DNA of 64,000 bases, taken from UBA9611 sp965237595. GTDB lineage: Bacteria > Chloroflexota > Dehalococcoidia > Lucifugimonadales > UBA3495. The notes beneath the pieces are model-generated. The model made no database searches and was not told the DNA's origin. It saw nothing but the letters and a program-made list of their open reading frames with translations. Within the stretch, counting starts at the first letter, position 1, and every line of letters starts with the position of its first letter. Positions 52,505-61,449 of the stretch are shown here, piece by piece. Made by a program: the position numbers and the translations under genes. Location: contig CBDEFY010000005.1 of assembly GCA_965237595.1 (NCBI GenBank), positions 62,001-126,000 of the forward strand, read 5' to 3'.

Positions 52505-52593
52505 TGCTTCCTCCTCACAACCGGGCTGCCCGGCCACCGGTCAGGTCAGGCTGAGTCCGGTCCCGCCCACCGCCCCTGCCAGGTCAGGAAAAT

Positions 52594-53310
52594 TCAATCT
52601 TCCCAAATCGCAGCCAGCCAATCGGCCAACTCGGCCAGACCGGGCACTTCCAGGTCCGGCTTTGAGCCATCGGCGTCGACGTAGGGTATGTCATAACGGT
52701 TGATATAGGCCCCGGCCATGCCTGCTGCCCTGGCCCTTCGGATATCCCAGGCGTGGGCCGCCACGTGGAGCACTTGCTCGCCGGGGAGTCCCAGCTCTTT
52801 GATGGCGTGTTGGTAGACGCCGGCGTGGGGCTTGTAGTAGCCTGCTTGCTCGGCGGAGTTGGCTTGGTCGACGGGGATGCCCAGTCCGCCGACCGTCCGG
52901 TCCAGCGACTCCAAGTCTCCGTTGGAGAGGACCGACATTGTGTACTTGCTCTTCAACCGGGTCAGGTTCTCTTTCCCGACGTGAAAGAGGGTCGGCGTCG
53001 CCTTGGAGGTGACCAGTCGCTCGATGTCGTCCTTGCTGTGTTCGATCTTGAGCTTGAAGAAAAGCTGGCCAAGGGTCAACCGGCGGACCACTTCAAAGGG
53101 GGTGCGGGGGCGGCCCATCAGGGAATCCACGTTACTCTCATGGAGGTAAGCGGCCTCCCAGGCTTGCACAACTTCGCTGGCGTTGCCGGGATAGCGCTTG
53201 GCTTTTAGAAATTCGGCAAACCCCGGAGCGAAGCTGGCTTCCAAGTCCAGCAACGTACCGTACATGTCGAGGGTGATGGCGCGCACCGGTTCAAGAGGTA
53301 ATTTCTGCAT
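52594..53310 (-). CDS. HAD-superfamily type II haloacid dehalogenase-like protein
   Basis: A 238-residue protein with all HAD motifs: LDMYGTLLDLE (nucleophile Asp), LSNGD (motif II), GYYKPHAGVYQHAI (Lys, motif III) and HVAAHAWDIRRARAAGMAGAYINR (acidic motif IV). This pattern fits L-2-haloacid dehalogenases, which turn 2-haloacids into 2-hydroxyacids. Together with the haloalkane dehalogenase at 28193 it covers two steps of haloalkane breakdown, though the genes are far apart. Confidence 0.88.
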   Translation of the reverse strand: MQKLPLEPVRAITLDMYGTLLDLEASFAPGFAEFLKAKRYPGNASEVVQAWEAAYLHESNVDSLMGRPRTPFEVVRRLTLGQLFFKLKIEHSKDDIERLVTSKATPTLFHVGKENLTRLKSKYTMSVLSNGDLESLDRTVGGLGIPVDQANSAEQAGYYKPHAGVYQHAIKELGLPGEQVLHVAAHAWDIRRARAAGMAGAYINRYDIPYVDADGSKPDLEVPGLAELADWLAAIWED

Positions 53311-53395
53311 GGGAAACGCCTACAAAAAGTTTAGATTCCGCCCTCAGGGGTGTCAACGAATTGCCGGACAACTGCCGGGCAACAATGAGATGCGG

Positions 53396-53782
53396 TTAGC
53401 GGACTGCCCGGCTCGCAATCACCACGGCCATCGCCAGGACTGCCACGACAAATAGTATCGCTCCGGTTACCATCCATTGGGGCATCGTCCACTGGGGCGT
53501 GGGCGCCTGGGCCTCTTGGGGCTTCTGAGCTTCGCGCTCCCGCTCCAGTATCTCTTTGGGCACAAAGTCCAGAACCTCTCGGGCCCTCATTTCATCGTCC
53601 TCGTAAACCAGCAGGTCGTGGGGCAGATTGTAGGACGACCCCCAGAGGCCGGGGCCGCCGCGGAGGCAACGGACCATGCAAGGTATGCCCTCCTGTTGCA
53701 GGCGCTGTTCGGCCATCCGGGCCGTCGGCTCGTTGTCGAAGACCGTCAAGGACACTTGCTTTCTGCTTCGCTCGCTGGGCAT
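53396..53782 (-). CDS. DUF2007-type protein with a C-terminal membrane anchor
   Basis: A 128-residue protein. Residues 8-75 (VSLTVFDNEPTARMAEQRLQQEGIPCMV, then LLVYEDDEMRAREVL) are the DUF2007 ferredoxin-like domain, proposed to act in signal transduction. A charged linker rich in Glu/Gln/Pro follows, then one hydrophobic helix (MVTGAILFVVAVLAMAVVIA) at the C-terminus. Most likely a tail-anchored inner-membrane protein. Confidence 0.8.
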   Translation of the reverse strand: MPSERSRKQVSLTVFDNEPTARMAEQRLQQEGIPCMVRCLRGGPGLWGSSYNLPHDLLVYEDDEMRAREVLDFVPKEILEREREAQKPQEAQAPTPQWTMPQWMVTGAILFVVAVLAMAVVIASRAVR

Positions 53783-53903
53783 AAGCCCATTATAGGGGTT
53801 GGATTACCGAGGTGTTCGCCGTGGCGGGCGGGGGGTGTTCGACGTGGCTGACCAAGGGTGTCTCCAGGCGTAAATGACGGGTGTCGCCATGCCTAAGAAA
53901 TGA

Positions 53904-53909
53904 TATAAT
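53904..53909 (+). promoter_or_regulatory. -10 element of the tRNA-Leu/tRNA-Cys unit
   Basis: A consensus TATAAT 19 bp before the tRNA-Leu 5' end. No good -35 is seen at the usual spacing. Confidence 0.55.
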
Positions 53910-53927
53910 ACCTGCGCGCACGGCTGG

Positions 53928-54014
53928 GCCGAGGTGGTGGAACTGGTAGACACGCGGTCTTGAGGGGGCCGTGGGCGTAAGCCTGTGTGGGTTCAAATCC
54001 CACCCTCGGCACCA
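53928..54014 (+). tRNA. tRNA-Leu(GAG), CCA encoded
   Basis: An 87-nt class II tRNA. Acceptor GCCGAGG/CCTCGGC with A73; anticodon stem CGGTC/GGCCG with loop TTGAGGG, anticodon GAG; long variable arm; T loop GGTTCAAATCC; encoded CCA. Confidence 0.95.
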
Positions 54015-54059
54015 TATTTGGTAGGCCTGGTTGTTCTGCGCGATCAAGCAGCGCATTGG

Positions 54060-54135
54060 GGCGACGTAGCCAAGTGGTTAAGGCGGAGGTCTGCAAAACC
54101 TCTATTCGGCGGTTCGAATCCGCCCGTCGCCTCCA
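54060..54135 (+). tRNA. tRNA-Cys(GCA), CCA encoded
   Basis: A 76-nt tRNA. Acceptor GGCGACG/CGTCGCC with the U73 discriminator typical of Cys; anticodon stem GAGGT/ACCTC with loop CTGCAAA, anticodon GCA. It lies 45 bases after tRNA-Leu, likely in the same transcript. Confidence 0.95.
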
Positions 54136-54163
54136 CCCCATTTGGTTCCAAGTGGTCAAAGAC

Positions 54164-54194
54164 GCCCCGCCAGACTGGCGGGGCTTTTTCTTTT
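54164..54194 (+). terminator. Terminator of the tRNA-Leu/tRNA-Cys unit
   Basis: GCCCCGCCA (54164-54172) pairs perfectly with TGGCGGGGC (54176-54184) over a 3-base loop, followed by TTTTTCTTTT. Confidence 0.93.
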
Positions 54195-54212
54195 GGACGG
54201 CCGGGCAGCGGA

Positions 54213-54711
54213 TGGACAGCCGGGGCCAGTTTTACACCAAGACGCGGCCCAAGTGGAACAGCGGTTAGGCAAGTTACCGCCCGGCCCGGCATCGGCAGCT
54301 ACCGGAAGATTGTCGCCGCCCTGTTGGCCGATTTCTCCATCGACGTGTCCCACTTGAAGGTTAAGCGGGTGTTGGAAAAGACGCCCGTAGGAGTTGCTTA
54401 ATGCCCAGGCCGAGACAGCGATTTTGCGGCGCTTGCCATCGCCTTTGGACCTACACCAGTGCACTAGCCCCTAGGGGTATGTCCAACTGGCCCTCAAGGG
54501 CGGCAGCAGTGAAGTCATGAAGCGGCTCTACACGCGGGCGGGTTCGGGCACCTACGAAGGCATGGGGTACATCTGCGAAGCGGGCCACGTGGAACTGGAC
54601 GGCGCGCCGGAGACGCCGGATAACCACGTCCTAACGCCGACTTTCCCGGTCAGCGTGATCTGTCGGCTGAACGGGGAAGTGGTGGAGACCATTAGAATCT
54701 CGTTGGACTAA
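54213..54711 (+). pseudogene. Degraded gene or genes behind the tRNA pair
   Basis: Several short frames look like pieces of coding sequence: MDSRGQFYTKTRPKWNSG, YRKIVAALLADFSIDVSHLKVKRVL up to TAA, MPRPRQRFCGACHRLWTY from ATG 54401 (a CxxC knuckle), and 54517-54711 (MKRLYTRAGSGTYEGMGYICEAGHVELD to VVETIRISLD). The last two overlap by ATGA. Codon use is that of coding DNA, but no piece forms a recognisable whole. The position directly 3' of tRNA genes is a common integration site for foreign DNA, so a decayed integrated element is possible. Confidence 0.45.
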
Positions 54712-54729
54712 GATCGGCGGGTAATTATG

Positions 54730-55296
54730 CTAGTCAACGCATCCAACTCTCCTCGTCAGAGCGCTGAGCATTGAGTTGTGCTCCCGGTTGAAGCGGGCCT
54801 CCCACCTAGTAGCCGATGGCGGCGGTGCACTACGAAAAAGAGACAAATCAGCTTGCGGTAATCCCTTCTCGATCAACGCTTCGGTTTCCGTCTCCCATTG
54901 GGCCGCATCAATCTTCCATTGTTGGAACTCGGCATCGTCTTCGAGCTCATAGAAAAGGTTGTTGCCTTCTTCCAATTTCAGGCCTAAAGCATTGACCGTC
55001 GTTCTCGAACCGAACTTATGCTCAATATCCGCATACAGTTCGTCTCGCCACGCCTTTACTTCAGATTCCGTCAAGCCCTTTGCAATTCTAGTTTTTCCGT
55101 CGTACTCATCGTGGTGATCAAAGCACAAGAAAACGAGGTTGCTCTCTTGAGCATTTTGGTTATTTTGGTCGAGGTGGGCAATTTGTCCTTTCTGGACATC
55201 AACTACCCCGTCATGCCAATAGCACAGACAGCATCGCCTTCTACTCTTGAGAAGTACCTGTTTTTCGGTTTCCTTTGAAATACTCTTTCTGGCCAT
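54730..55296 (-). CDS. HNH-type zinc protein
   Basis: A 188-residue protein from ATG 55296 (MARKSISKETEKQVLLKSRRRC). Residues 22-75 carry CCLCYWHDG, AHLDQNNQNAQESNLVFLCFDHHDEYD (in pieces): a Cys pair, a His and a terminal Cys/His-His, which is the layout of an HNH-like nuclease or zinc-binding fold. The C-terminal 100 residues are helical and acidic with no recognised domain. AT-richer codon use than neighbours suggests acquisition. A defence or mobile-element nuclease is plausible but unproven. Confidence 0.7.
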   Translation of the reverse strand: MARKSISKETEKQVLLKSRRRCCLCYWHDGVVDVQKGQIAHLDQNNQNAQESNLVFLCFDHHDEYDGKTRIAKGLTESEVKAWRDELYADIEHKFGSRTTVNALGLKLEEGNNLFYELEDDAEFQQWKIDAAQWETETEALIEKGLPQADLSLFRSAPPPSATRWEARFNREHNSMLSALTRRVGCVD

Positions 55297-55339
55297 ACCC
55301 AATTTTAACATTTCAACCGGTCTCTGACGCATAACCATC

Positions 55340-55410
55340 CCCCGGGTCCGGAACCCGGGACAAAACTTTGCATGCAAAATCGCCCCTGGTCCTCGAAGTC
55401 CAGGGGCGAT
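55340..55410 (-). terminator. Two strong hairpins upstream of the HNH gene
   Basis: CCCGGGT/ACCCGGG (55340-55359) and ATCGCCCCTGG/CCAGGGGCGAT (55379-55410, perfect 11-bp arms). The second resembles a terminator without a long T run; its orientation is not certain. Confidence 0.5.
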
Positions 55411-55604
55411 TCAGCGTTCAATTACCGGCTGCCCGACCGGGGTAATCGCGCGCATTTTTTGCGGCCCACGACGGCGATCTGGATTGAACGTGTAGGCCGA
55501 ACCCGGAAACAATCGGCTAGGGAAATGCCCAGGCCGCGAGGAATGGTCTGAGGCGACGCTTACGAGCGCAGATGCTTATAGAACTCGCGATTTTACTTGT
55601 CGCC
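55411..55604. other. Spacer without a recognisable gene
   Basis: No gene is seen. It contains CGCGCGCATTTTTTGCGGCC followed by CACGACGGCGATC, which resembles a segment at 60462-60495, so both spacers may hold remnants of one ancestral sequence. Confidence 0.35.
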
Positions 55605-55786
55605 TGTCAATGGCGGAGGCATGTTGGGCCACTGGGGCGGAGTAAAACTGTACCACCTGGTGTGTTCATGTTCAGCGAAAAAGCCCGAGCTAACTGGCCA
55701 GCATAAATGTCCGCACCACTTGTTGAGGGAAATGGCCTGCTTACGGGTGGGTCAGCAGAGGACAGGCAGGAAGGTCTTGATGCTAC

Positions 55787-56569
55787 CTATTCTTCGTGAG
55801 GCTTGTCTTGAGTTTGGGAGGCAACTCCCTCTCTGCTACGCTTGAGCCGGTAGCTCTCGCCGTTCATCTCCAGGATGTGGACGTGGTGGGTGAGGCGGTC
55901 CAGCAGGGCCCCGGTCAGGCGTTCCGACCCGAAGACCTCGGTCCACTCGTCGAAGGGAAGGTTGGTGGTCACCAGGATTGAGCCCCGCTCGTAGCGCTGG
56001 CTGAAGACCTCGAAGAGCAGTTCCGCCCCGGTGGGTGACAGGGGCACGAAGCCCAGTTCGTCGATGATCAGCAGGCTGAGGCGGGAAAGTTGTCTCTGTA
56101 GATTAAGCAGACGCCTCTCGTCTCGGGCCTCCATCAGCTCGTGGACCAGGGCGGCGGCGGTGGTGAAGCCCACGGACATCCCCCGCTGGCAGGCGGCCAG
56201 GCCCAGTCCCAGGGCCACGTGGGTCTTGCCGGTGCCGCTGTTGCCGACGGCGATGACGTTCTCCCGGTTTTGGACGTATTCGCACCGGGCCAGTTCCATC
56301 ACCAGCGCCTTGTTCACCGACGGGATGGCCGTAAAGTCGAAGGTGTCGAAGGTCTTGACGGCAGGGAAGCGGGCGGACCGGATCCGCCGCTCCACCATGC
56401 GCTGGTGGCGGTCGATGAGTTCCAGTTCGGCGAGCCTGAGCAGGTACCCTGGGTGGTCCACTCCCTCGGCGGCGCACTGGGCGGCCATCTTCCCGTATTC
56501 CCGGAAGAAGCTGGGCAGCTTCAGTTCCTTCAGATGGTGTTCCAGCAGCAGCGTGGACCGGCTGTTCAT
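55787..56569 (-). CDS. istB: IS21 helper ATPase IstB
   Basis: A 260-residue AAA+ ATPase from ATG 56569, inside the istA stop (ATGA). It has Walker A GNSGTGKTH, Walker B LLIIDELGF, sensor motif VTTNLPFDEWTEVF and the N-terminal helical domain (LLLEHHLKELKLPSFF). It helps IstA choose the target. It is intact. Confidence 0.95.
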   Translation of the reverse strand: MNSRSTLLLEHHLKELKLPSFFREYGKMAAQCAAEGVDHPGYLLRLAELELIDRHQRMVERRIRSARFPAVKTFDTFDFTAIPSVNKALVMELARCEYVQNRENVIAVGNSGTGKTHVALGLGLAACQRGMSVGFTTAAALVHELMEARDERRLLNLQRQLSRLSLLIIDELGFVPLSPTGAELLFEVFSQRYERGSILVTTNLPFDEWTEVFGSERLTGALLDRLTHHVHILEMNGESYRLKRSREGVASQTQDKPHEE

Positions 56570-58081
56570 GCCGCCCTCCCCCACAGCAATGTCATGTAAT
56601 CCCCGGCGGAAGTGATGCTGACCCGCACCCTGGGCAGGTAGGGATAGAGTTCCAGGTCGAGGCGGGGCGGCCGGCCCTCCAGCCGGCAGAGCACCAGATG
56701 CTTCACGGCGTCGAAGCTCAAAGCCCCCAGACGGAGGGCATCCCGAACCGCGGCGTGGACCTCCCCAGGCGAAAAATGCTCGAATAGCCGCAGTACCTGG
56801 ACGAACTCCCGCTTGCCCCTTCGTCCCATGCGGGACTCCAGCAACCGGCGCAGCGTGGCAAACTCCTCGGGAAGGTCCCATCCCTGCAGGGGAGCGGCCT
56901 GGTCCAGGGCCGCCGTCTTCTGCTCCAGCAGGGGCAGGTAGTGGACGGGGTCGAACACAAAATCATCTCGCTGGTAGGAGCGGTGATGGCGGGCGATGAC
57001 CTCGGACCCGCAACTGATGACCACCCGGTCCACGTAGCCTTTTACCAGAACGTCGCGGTGCCCGTAGGCCACCGGGGCCGAGTAATCGTTGGTCCTGTAC
57101 CTCACCAGCGACAGCGAACTCACCCGGCCTGCCTGCTTCTCGCAGGCGTCGTAGGCCACCGCCGGCAGAGGCAGCAGGGCCTCCAGGTCCCGTTCCATCC
57201 GCTGGCCTATGCTCTCTGAGTGGCCCCTCAACCTGGCATCCATCCGCGCCAGGCAGCGACGCTCCAGGTGGGCGTTCAGCGCCTCAAAGCTCTCGAAGGA
57301 CGGGACCGGCACCAGGAAGTTGCGCCGCATATAGCCGACCATCCCCTCGACCTTCCCCTTGTCGTTGCCCTTGCCGGGACGGCCGAACCGGTCCGAGAAC
57401 AGGTAGTGGGACTGGAGTTCCGTGAAGGCCCGGGTGCGTTTACGGCGTCCATCCCCCAGGATCCTGGCCACCGCCAGCTTGGTGTTGTCGTACAGGATGC
57501 TCTGGGGCACTCCGCCCAGGAATGCGAAGGCCGAGACATGGCCGTCCAGGAAGGCCTCGGTGGTCTCGGCCGGGTAAGCCTTGACGAAGCATCCGTCGCT
57601 ATGGGGCAGGTCCAGGACGAAGCAGTGGGCTTTCTGTTCCACCCCGCCAATGATCACCAGGGCCTCGCCAAAGTCGCACTGGGCGTGGCCCGGCGGATGA
57701 GACAGAGGGACGAACATCTCCTGCGACCGGCGGCGGTGCTCCCTTACGTAGTCCTTGACTATGGTGTACTGGCCGCCGAACCCATGCTCGTCCCTGAGCC
57801 GCTGGAAGATCCGCTGGGCTGTGTGGCGCTGCTTCCTGGGACGCTTGAGGTCGTCTACCAGGATTTGGTCGATGACGGCGGTGAAGGGCTCCTCCTGAGC
57901 TTGTCGAAGGGTTAGGACGCCGGGGCGGAGTCTGTCGCCGGTAGCCCGGCGGCGCTGAGTAGGCCAGAATCTTGCGCACCGTGTCCCGGTGCAACCCGAA
58001 CACCCGGGAGACCTCCCGGATGCTCATCCCATCCACCATCACCGCCCGTCGGATCCGTAGATACACGTCCACCTGGTACAT
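56566..58081 (-). pseudogene. istA: IS21 transposase IstA, frameshifted by a short repeat insertion
   Basis: From ATG 58081 (MYQVDVYLRIRRAVMVDGMSI) the HTH region reads normally through REVSRVFGLHRDTVRKIL to PPRRP. There about 20 bases of the dispersed repeat CCCTTCGACAAGCTCAGGA are inserted and shift the frame. The other frame resumes PFTAVIDQILVDDLK and holds the whole DDE domain (CDFGEALVIIGG, LYDNTKLAV, KGNDKGKVEGMVGY). Without the insert the coding sequence would be continuous. Confidence 0.87.
57893..57911 (-). repeat. Dispersed 19-bp repeat inside istA
   Basis: TCCTGAGCTTGTCGAAGGG (plus strand) matches the arm sequence of the elements at 15185-15288 and 18429-18443. Its presence breaks the istA frame. 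Confidence 0.8.
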
Positions 58082-58615
58082 CCATCCCACCACCCATAAG
58101 CACGACTTCGAACCTATCGATGGCACAGGACGGTACATTTTTCAACCGCCACAATGTCAGGCGGTCAATCCGTCCAGGTGGTCCACTTTAGCTCCGCCTT
58201 TTACATCGCCATTGCGTCTATGGTCACCTCATTGGTGGTGGCCTGGAACATCTATCTGTCCCCATTTAATCCCAAAATTTTCGCGGACACGCTGGTACTC
58301 AAACCCGTGGGTGGGCTGGACCCTCTGGATATAGACGTCCCGATCCTATTTGTGAACGCTGGTTCCCAGGGTGGCATAATCCAGGACATAGCGATGTCCA
58401 TAAAGACGATTGGAGAAGCACAATCTAAGCAAATGTTGTGGCGTGCATTACACCGGATTGACACCGACCCAATCGAATGGGTTAGGGCGACGGGGGACGC
58501 CGACTGTAGACCGTCAGCGATAATGGGACACATATAAGGGTAGGAAAACCCGAGAGTCGGAGGGTGGTGTGAGCTCCTGAAATGAGGGTAGTGTTACCCA
58601 CAGAAAGGAGCAGAT

Positions 58616-59023
58616 GTGTCCCAATTAGAAGTAAGCAAAGCAGAGGCCGCCGAGGAACGAAGCGAGCAGACCAGGTCTTTCGTCCGTACAGTGAAGGCGG
58701 CTGCCCGACGTAAGTACACCTCCGAAGACAAGATCCGAATTGTTCTGGAGGGCTTCCGCCGCGAGGTCACAGTCAACGACCTGTGCCGGCGGGAGGGGAT
58801 CAAGCCCCACTCCTACTACTCGTGGACCAAAGAGTTCATGGAGGCGGGCAAGGAGAGGTTGACCCGTGACTCGGTTCGGGACGCCACTCAGCATGAGGTA
58901 GGGCAGCTCAAGCGAGAGAACGGGGAACTCAAGGAGCTAGTGGCCGATCTGTCGCTGGAGGCGTACCGTCTCAAAAAAACGGCCATCCCCGTGCCCCAGG
59001 ACGCCACCGGTACCAGCGGATGA
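58616..59023 (+). CDS. ISb copy 2 OrfA
   Basis: Intact 135-residue OrfA, same protein as in copy 1, start GTG 58616. Confidence 0.92.
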   Translation: MSQLEVSKAEAAEERSEQTRSFVRTVKAAARRKYTSEDKIRIVLEGFRREVTVNDLCRREGIKPHSYYSWTKEFMEAGKERLTRDSVRDATQHEVGQLKRENGELKELVADLSLEAYRLKKTAIPVPQDATGTSG

Positions 59024-60006
59024 GCGCCCCGGAGAAGGCAGAGGTAGTTACCAAAGTATCCTCGTCTCCCCTCCCCAAGCGAAAGGTCCTCAGAGAGCTG
59101 GGCATCCCTAAGAGCACCTACTACCGGTGGCTCAGACGCCAAGACCAACAAGGACTTGAGGACCGACCAGGAGGCGATCAGCCACCATGGAACCGTCTTA
59201 CTATTCAGGAAGAACGCTCAGTCCTGTTATCAGCCAGAGAGATGCCAGAGCTGAGCTGCCGTCAGCTGGCCGCGTGGATCACCGACAACCAGGGCTTCTC
59301 AGTCTCAGAGTCCAGCGTCTACCGTATCCTGGGCAGGGAGGGCCTAGTGAAGCGGCCTGAGATGCGGTTGGCCGCGGGGAAGGAGTACCACCGCAAGACC
59401 ACAGGACCTCACCAGATGTGGGCCACCGATGCCTCATACTTCAGGGTGGTTGGTTGGGGCTACTACTACCTGGTCACCGTTATGGACGACTACTCCCGCT
59501 TCATCCTGGCTCACAGGCTTCAGCAAGATATGACGGCCGACTCCTTCATCGAGGTGGTCCAGGATGCTGTGGACACGACCAGCATGGACCAAGTTCCAGT
59601 CACAGACCGCACCAGGCTGCTGAGTGACAACGGTCCAGGCTATGTCTAAAGAGCATTCAGGGACTACCTGGGGATGGTTGGCATCAAGCACATCCTAGCA
59701 ACTCCTTTCCACCCTCAGACCAACGGGAAGCTGGAGCGCTACCACCAGACCATCAAACGGGACGTCAACCAGGTGCCTTATGAGTTGCCCGCCGACCTTG
59801 AGGCTGCTATCGCGGCCTTCGTCAGCTACTACAACTACCGGCGCTATCACAAGGCTCTGGGCAACGTGACACCATCAGACGTGCTCAAGGGAAGACGGCA
59901 AGAGATCCTACAACGCAGGAAGGAGGTGAAGGCTCAAACCACCGAACGGCGACGACGCTACAACAGGGCCCTCAGGGAGCTCACCAGACCTCCATCCAGC
60001 CCCTGA
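59020..60006 (+). pseudogene. ISb copy 2 OrfB with the same internal TAA
   Basis: Identical layout to copy 1: the stop TAA at 59647-59649 follows SDNGPGYV and separates the first two Asp from the catalytic Glu, while the frame stays open to 60006. Confidence 0.9.
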
Positions 60007-60354
60007 TCTCTCGGCTCCCAATGTGTCCCACTTTTGCTGGTTGCTAACACACCTGAAGTTTGGCATGGTCTTTACCTGGAAGGGAAGGAACAAAAATTGG
60101 TTGGCATTTGGTTCACACCCCATGGAGATGCCCAAGATGCCCCAGGTTTTGACCAAGACCTAGACTTCTCGGCGGGCCAGTATCAAGCTCGAATCAAAAT
60201 CTACCATTCAGGCAAGTGGCATGCGGGCACCGATCTTCCTCTAGTCCTCGAAGAATGTGATGCCAATAGATTGACTACAGGCGAGTATGTTTTTCACGTT
60301 ACCACGGGTGCTAGTGTTCCGACGCCTGATGACTTTGAACAAAGGCAGGATTGA

Positions 60355-60787
60355 CTCAGCAAGGCGGACGGTTTAGCGCGCAAAAAGAAACCCCGGCGTC
60401 TGGACACATCGGAGTTTTAGCGTTTATTCACCAGCTGCCGGCCGCGCCGGCGACCGATATTTTCGCGCGCATCCTCTGCGGCCGCGACGGCGATCAGCGA
60501 GTGATCTATTCTTTATGCGCCCATAACGCTGCTGGGGCCAGGGCGGGTTTGGCACAACCGGGGCAACGGCCCGCTGGCCGGAGCGCCAGCCGCACCAACG
60601 GCAGGCCCATTCCTCGGCCAGCTGGTCGAAGTAGATGCCAGGGGAAATTGGTTTTTCTAGAAGCATGCGCCCATCGGTGTTACACTTTTCAGCTGATTGG
60701 TGGTCCCTATCTCGCTACCGTCCTCTGACCTCTTCCGAGAACCCCAATCACCCCAGGGCCGAAAGCGATGTAACCCCAGCCTCAACA
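60355..60787. other. Spacer of 433 bp without a convincing gene
   Basis: Short frames exist; one on the minus strand (60424-60666) has the pattern FDQLAEEWACRWCGW, which could be the remains of a zinc-ribbon protein, but I cannot support it. Part of the segment resembles 55446-55480. Confidence 0.35.
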
Positions 60788-60873
60788 GCCGGGATGGCGG
60801 AATGGCAGACGCGGCGGACTTAAAATCCGCTACCCTCGCGGGTGTGTGGGTTCGAGTCCCTCTCCCGGCACCA
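60788..60873 (+). tRNA. tRNA-Leu(TAA), CCA encoded
   Basis: An 86-nt class II tRNA. Acceptor GCCGGGA/TCCCGGC with A73; anticodon stem GCGGA/TCCGC with loop CTTAAAA, anticodon TAA; long variable arm; T loop GGTTCGAGTCC; encoded CCA. Confidence 0.95.
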
Positions 60874-60892
60874 AGATTTTAGGCACGAAAAT

Positions 60893-60926
60893 AGGCCCCT
60901 GAGTAAATTCAAGGGCCTTTGGTTTT
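60893..60926 (+). terminator. Terminator of tRNA-Leu(TAA)
   Basis: AGGCCC (60893-60898) pairs with GGGCCT (60913-60918) followed by TTGGTTTT. Confidence 0.6.
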
Positions 60927-61449
60927 AGCACAATGTCCACAGATCGTCCGAGACCCTTCCCGATGCATTTGGTTAGTCGCAAAATGCCCACCAGGTGAAT
61001 CCAGTGATTCATGGCGTTGGGGCCATTGCGCCCGTTTCAGTTGGCTGTTAGCAACCAGCAAAAGTGGGACACATTGGGAGCCGAGAGATCAGGGGCTGGA
61101 TGGAGGTCTGGTGAGCTCCCTGAGGGCCCTGTTGTAGCGTCGTCGCCGTTCGGTGGTTTGAGCCTTCACCTCCTTCCTGCGTTGTAGGATCTCTTGCCGT
61201 CTTCCCTTGAGCACGTCTGATGGTGTCACGTTGCCCAGAGCCTTGTGATAGCGCCGGTAGTTGTAGTAGCTGACGAAGGCCGCGATAGCAGCCTCAAGGT
61301 CGGCGGGCAACTCATAAGGCACCTGGTTGACGTCCCGTTTGATGGTCTGGTGGTAGCGCTCCAGCTTCCCGTTGGTCTGAGGGTGGAAAGGAGTTGCTAG
61401 GATGTGCTTGATGCCAACCATCCCCAGGTAGTCCCTGAATGCTCTTTAG

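Larger units (their letters stand above)
55605..58159 (-). mobile_element. IS21-family insertion sequence, about 2.55 kb
   Basis: Contains istA and istB in the standard order and overlap. The borders are estimates: TGTCAATGGCGG at 55605 and, inward from the right, TGACATTGTGGCGG at 58159, each followed 20-40 bases further in by a shared AAAA-TGTACC block, look like diverged IS21 ends. No clear target duplication was seen. The ATG of the gene to its right lies inside the proposed right end, so that border is least certain. Confidence 0.65.
58505..60049 (+). mobile_element. ISb copy 2
   Basis: 1,545 bp, nearly identical to copy 1 (for example GTGTTACC for GAGTTACC in the leader). Flanking triplets are GAC and CAC. 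It splits a membrane-anchored protein gene. Confidence 0.93.
58154..60354 (+). pseudogene. Membrane-anchored protein gene interrupted by ISb copy 2
   Basis: The left part (58154-58504) encodes one N-terminal membrane helix (FYIAIASMVTSLVVAWNIYL) and an extracytoplasmic segment ending VRATGDAD. The right part (60050-60354) encodes PEVWHGLYLEGKEQKLVGIWFTPHG... DFSAGQYQARIKIYHSGKWHAGTDLP... to a stop at 60354. Codon use and style match a single secreted-domain protein of about 215 residues, but removing the IS does not give a clean in-frame join with a perfect duplication, so some bases were lost or the frames had shifted before. Family unknown. Confidence 0.65.

Noticed and set aside
54213..54711. 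Prophage genes
   Set aside because: Fragments are too short and no phage structural or integrase motif is visible; only a generic remnant can be supported.
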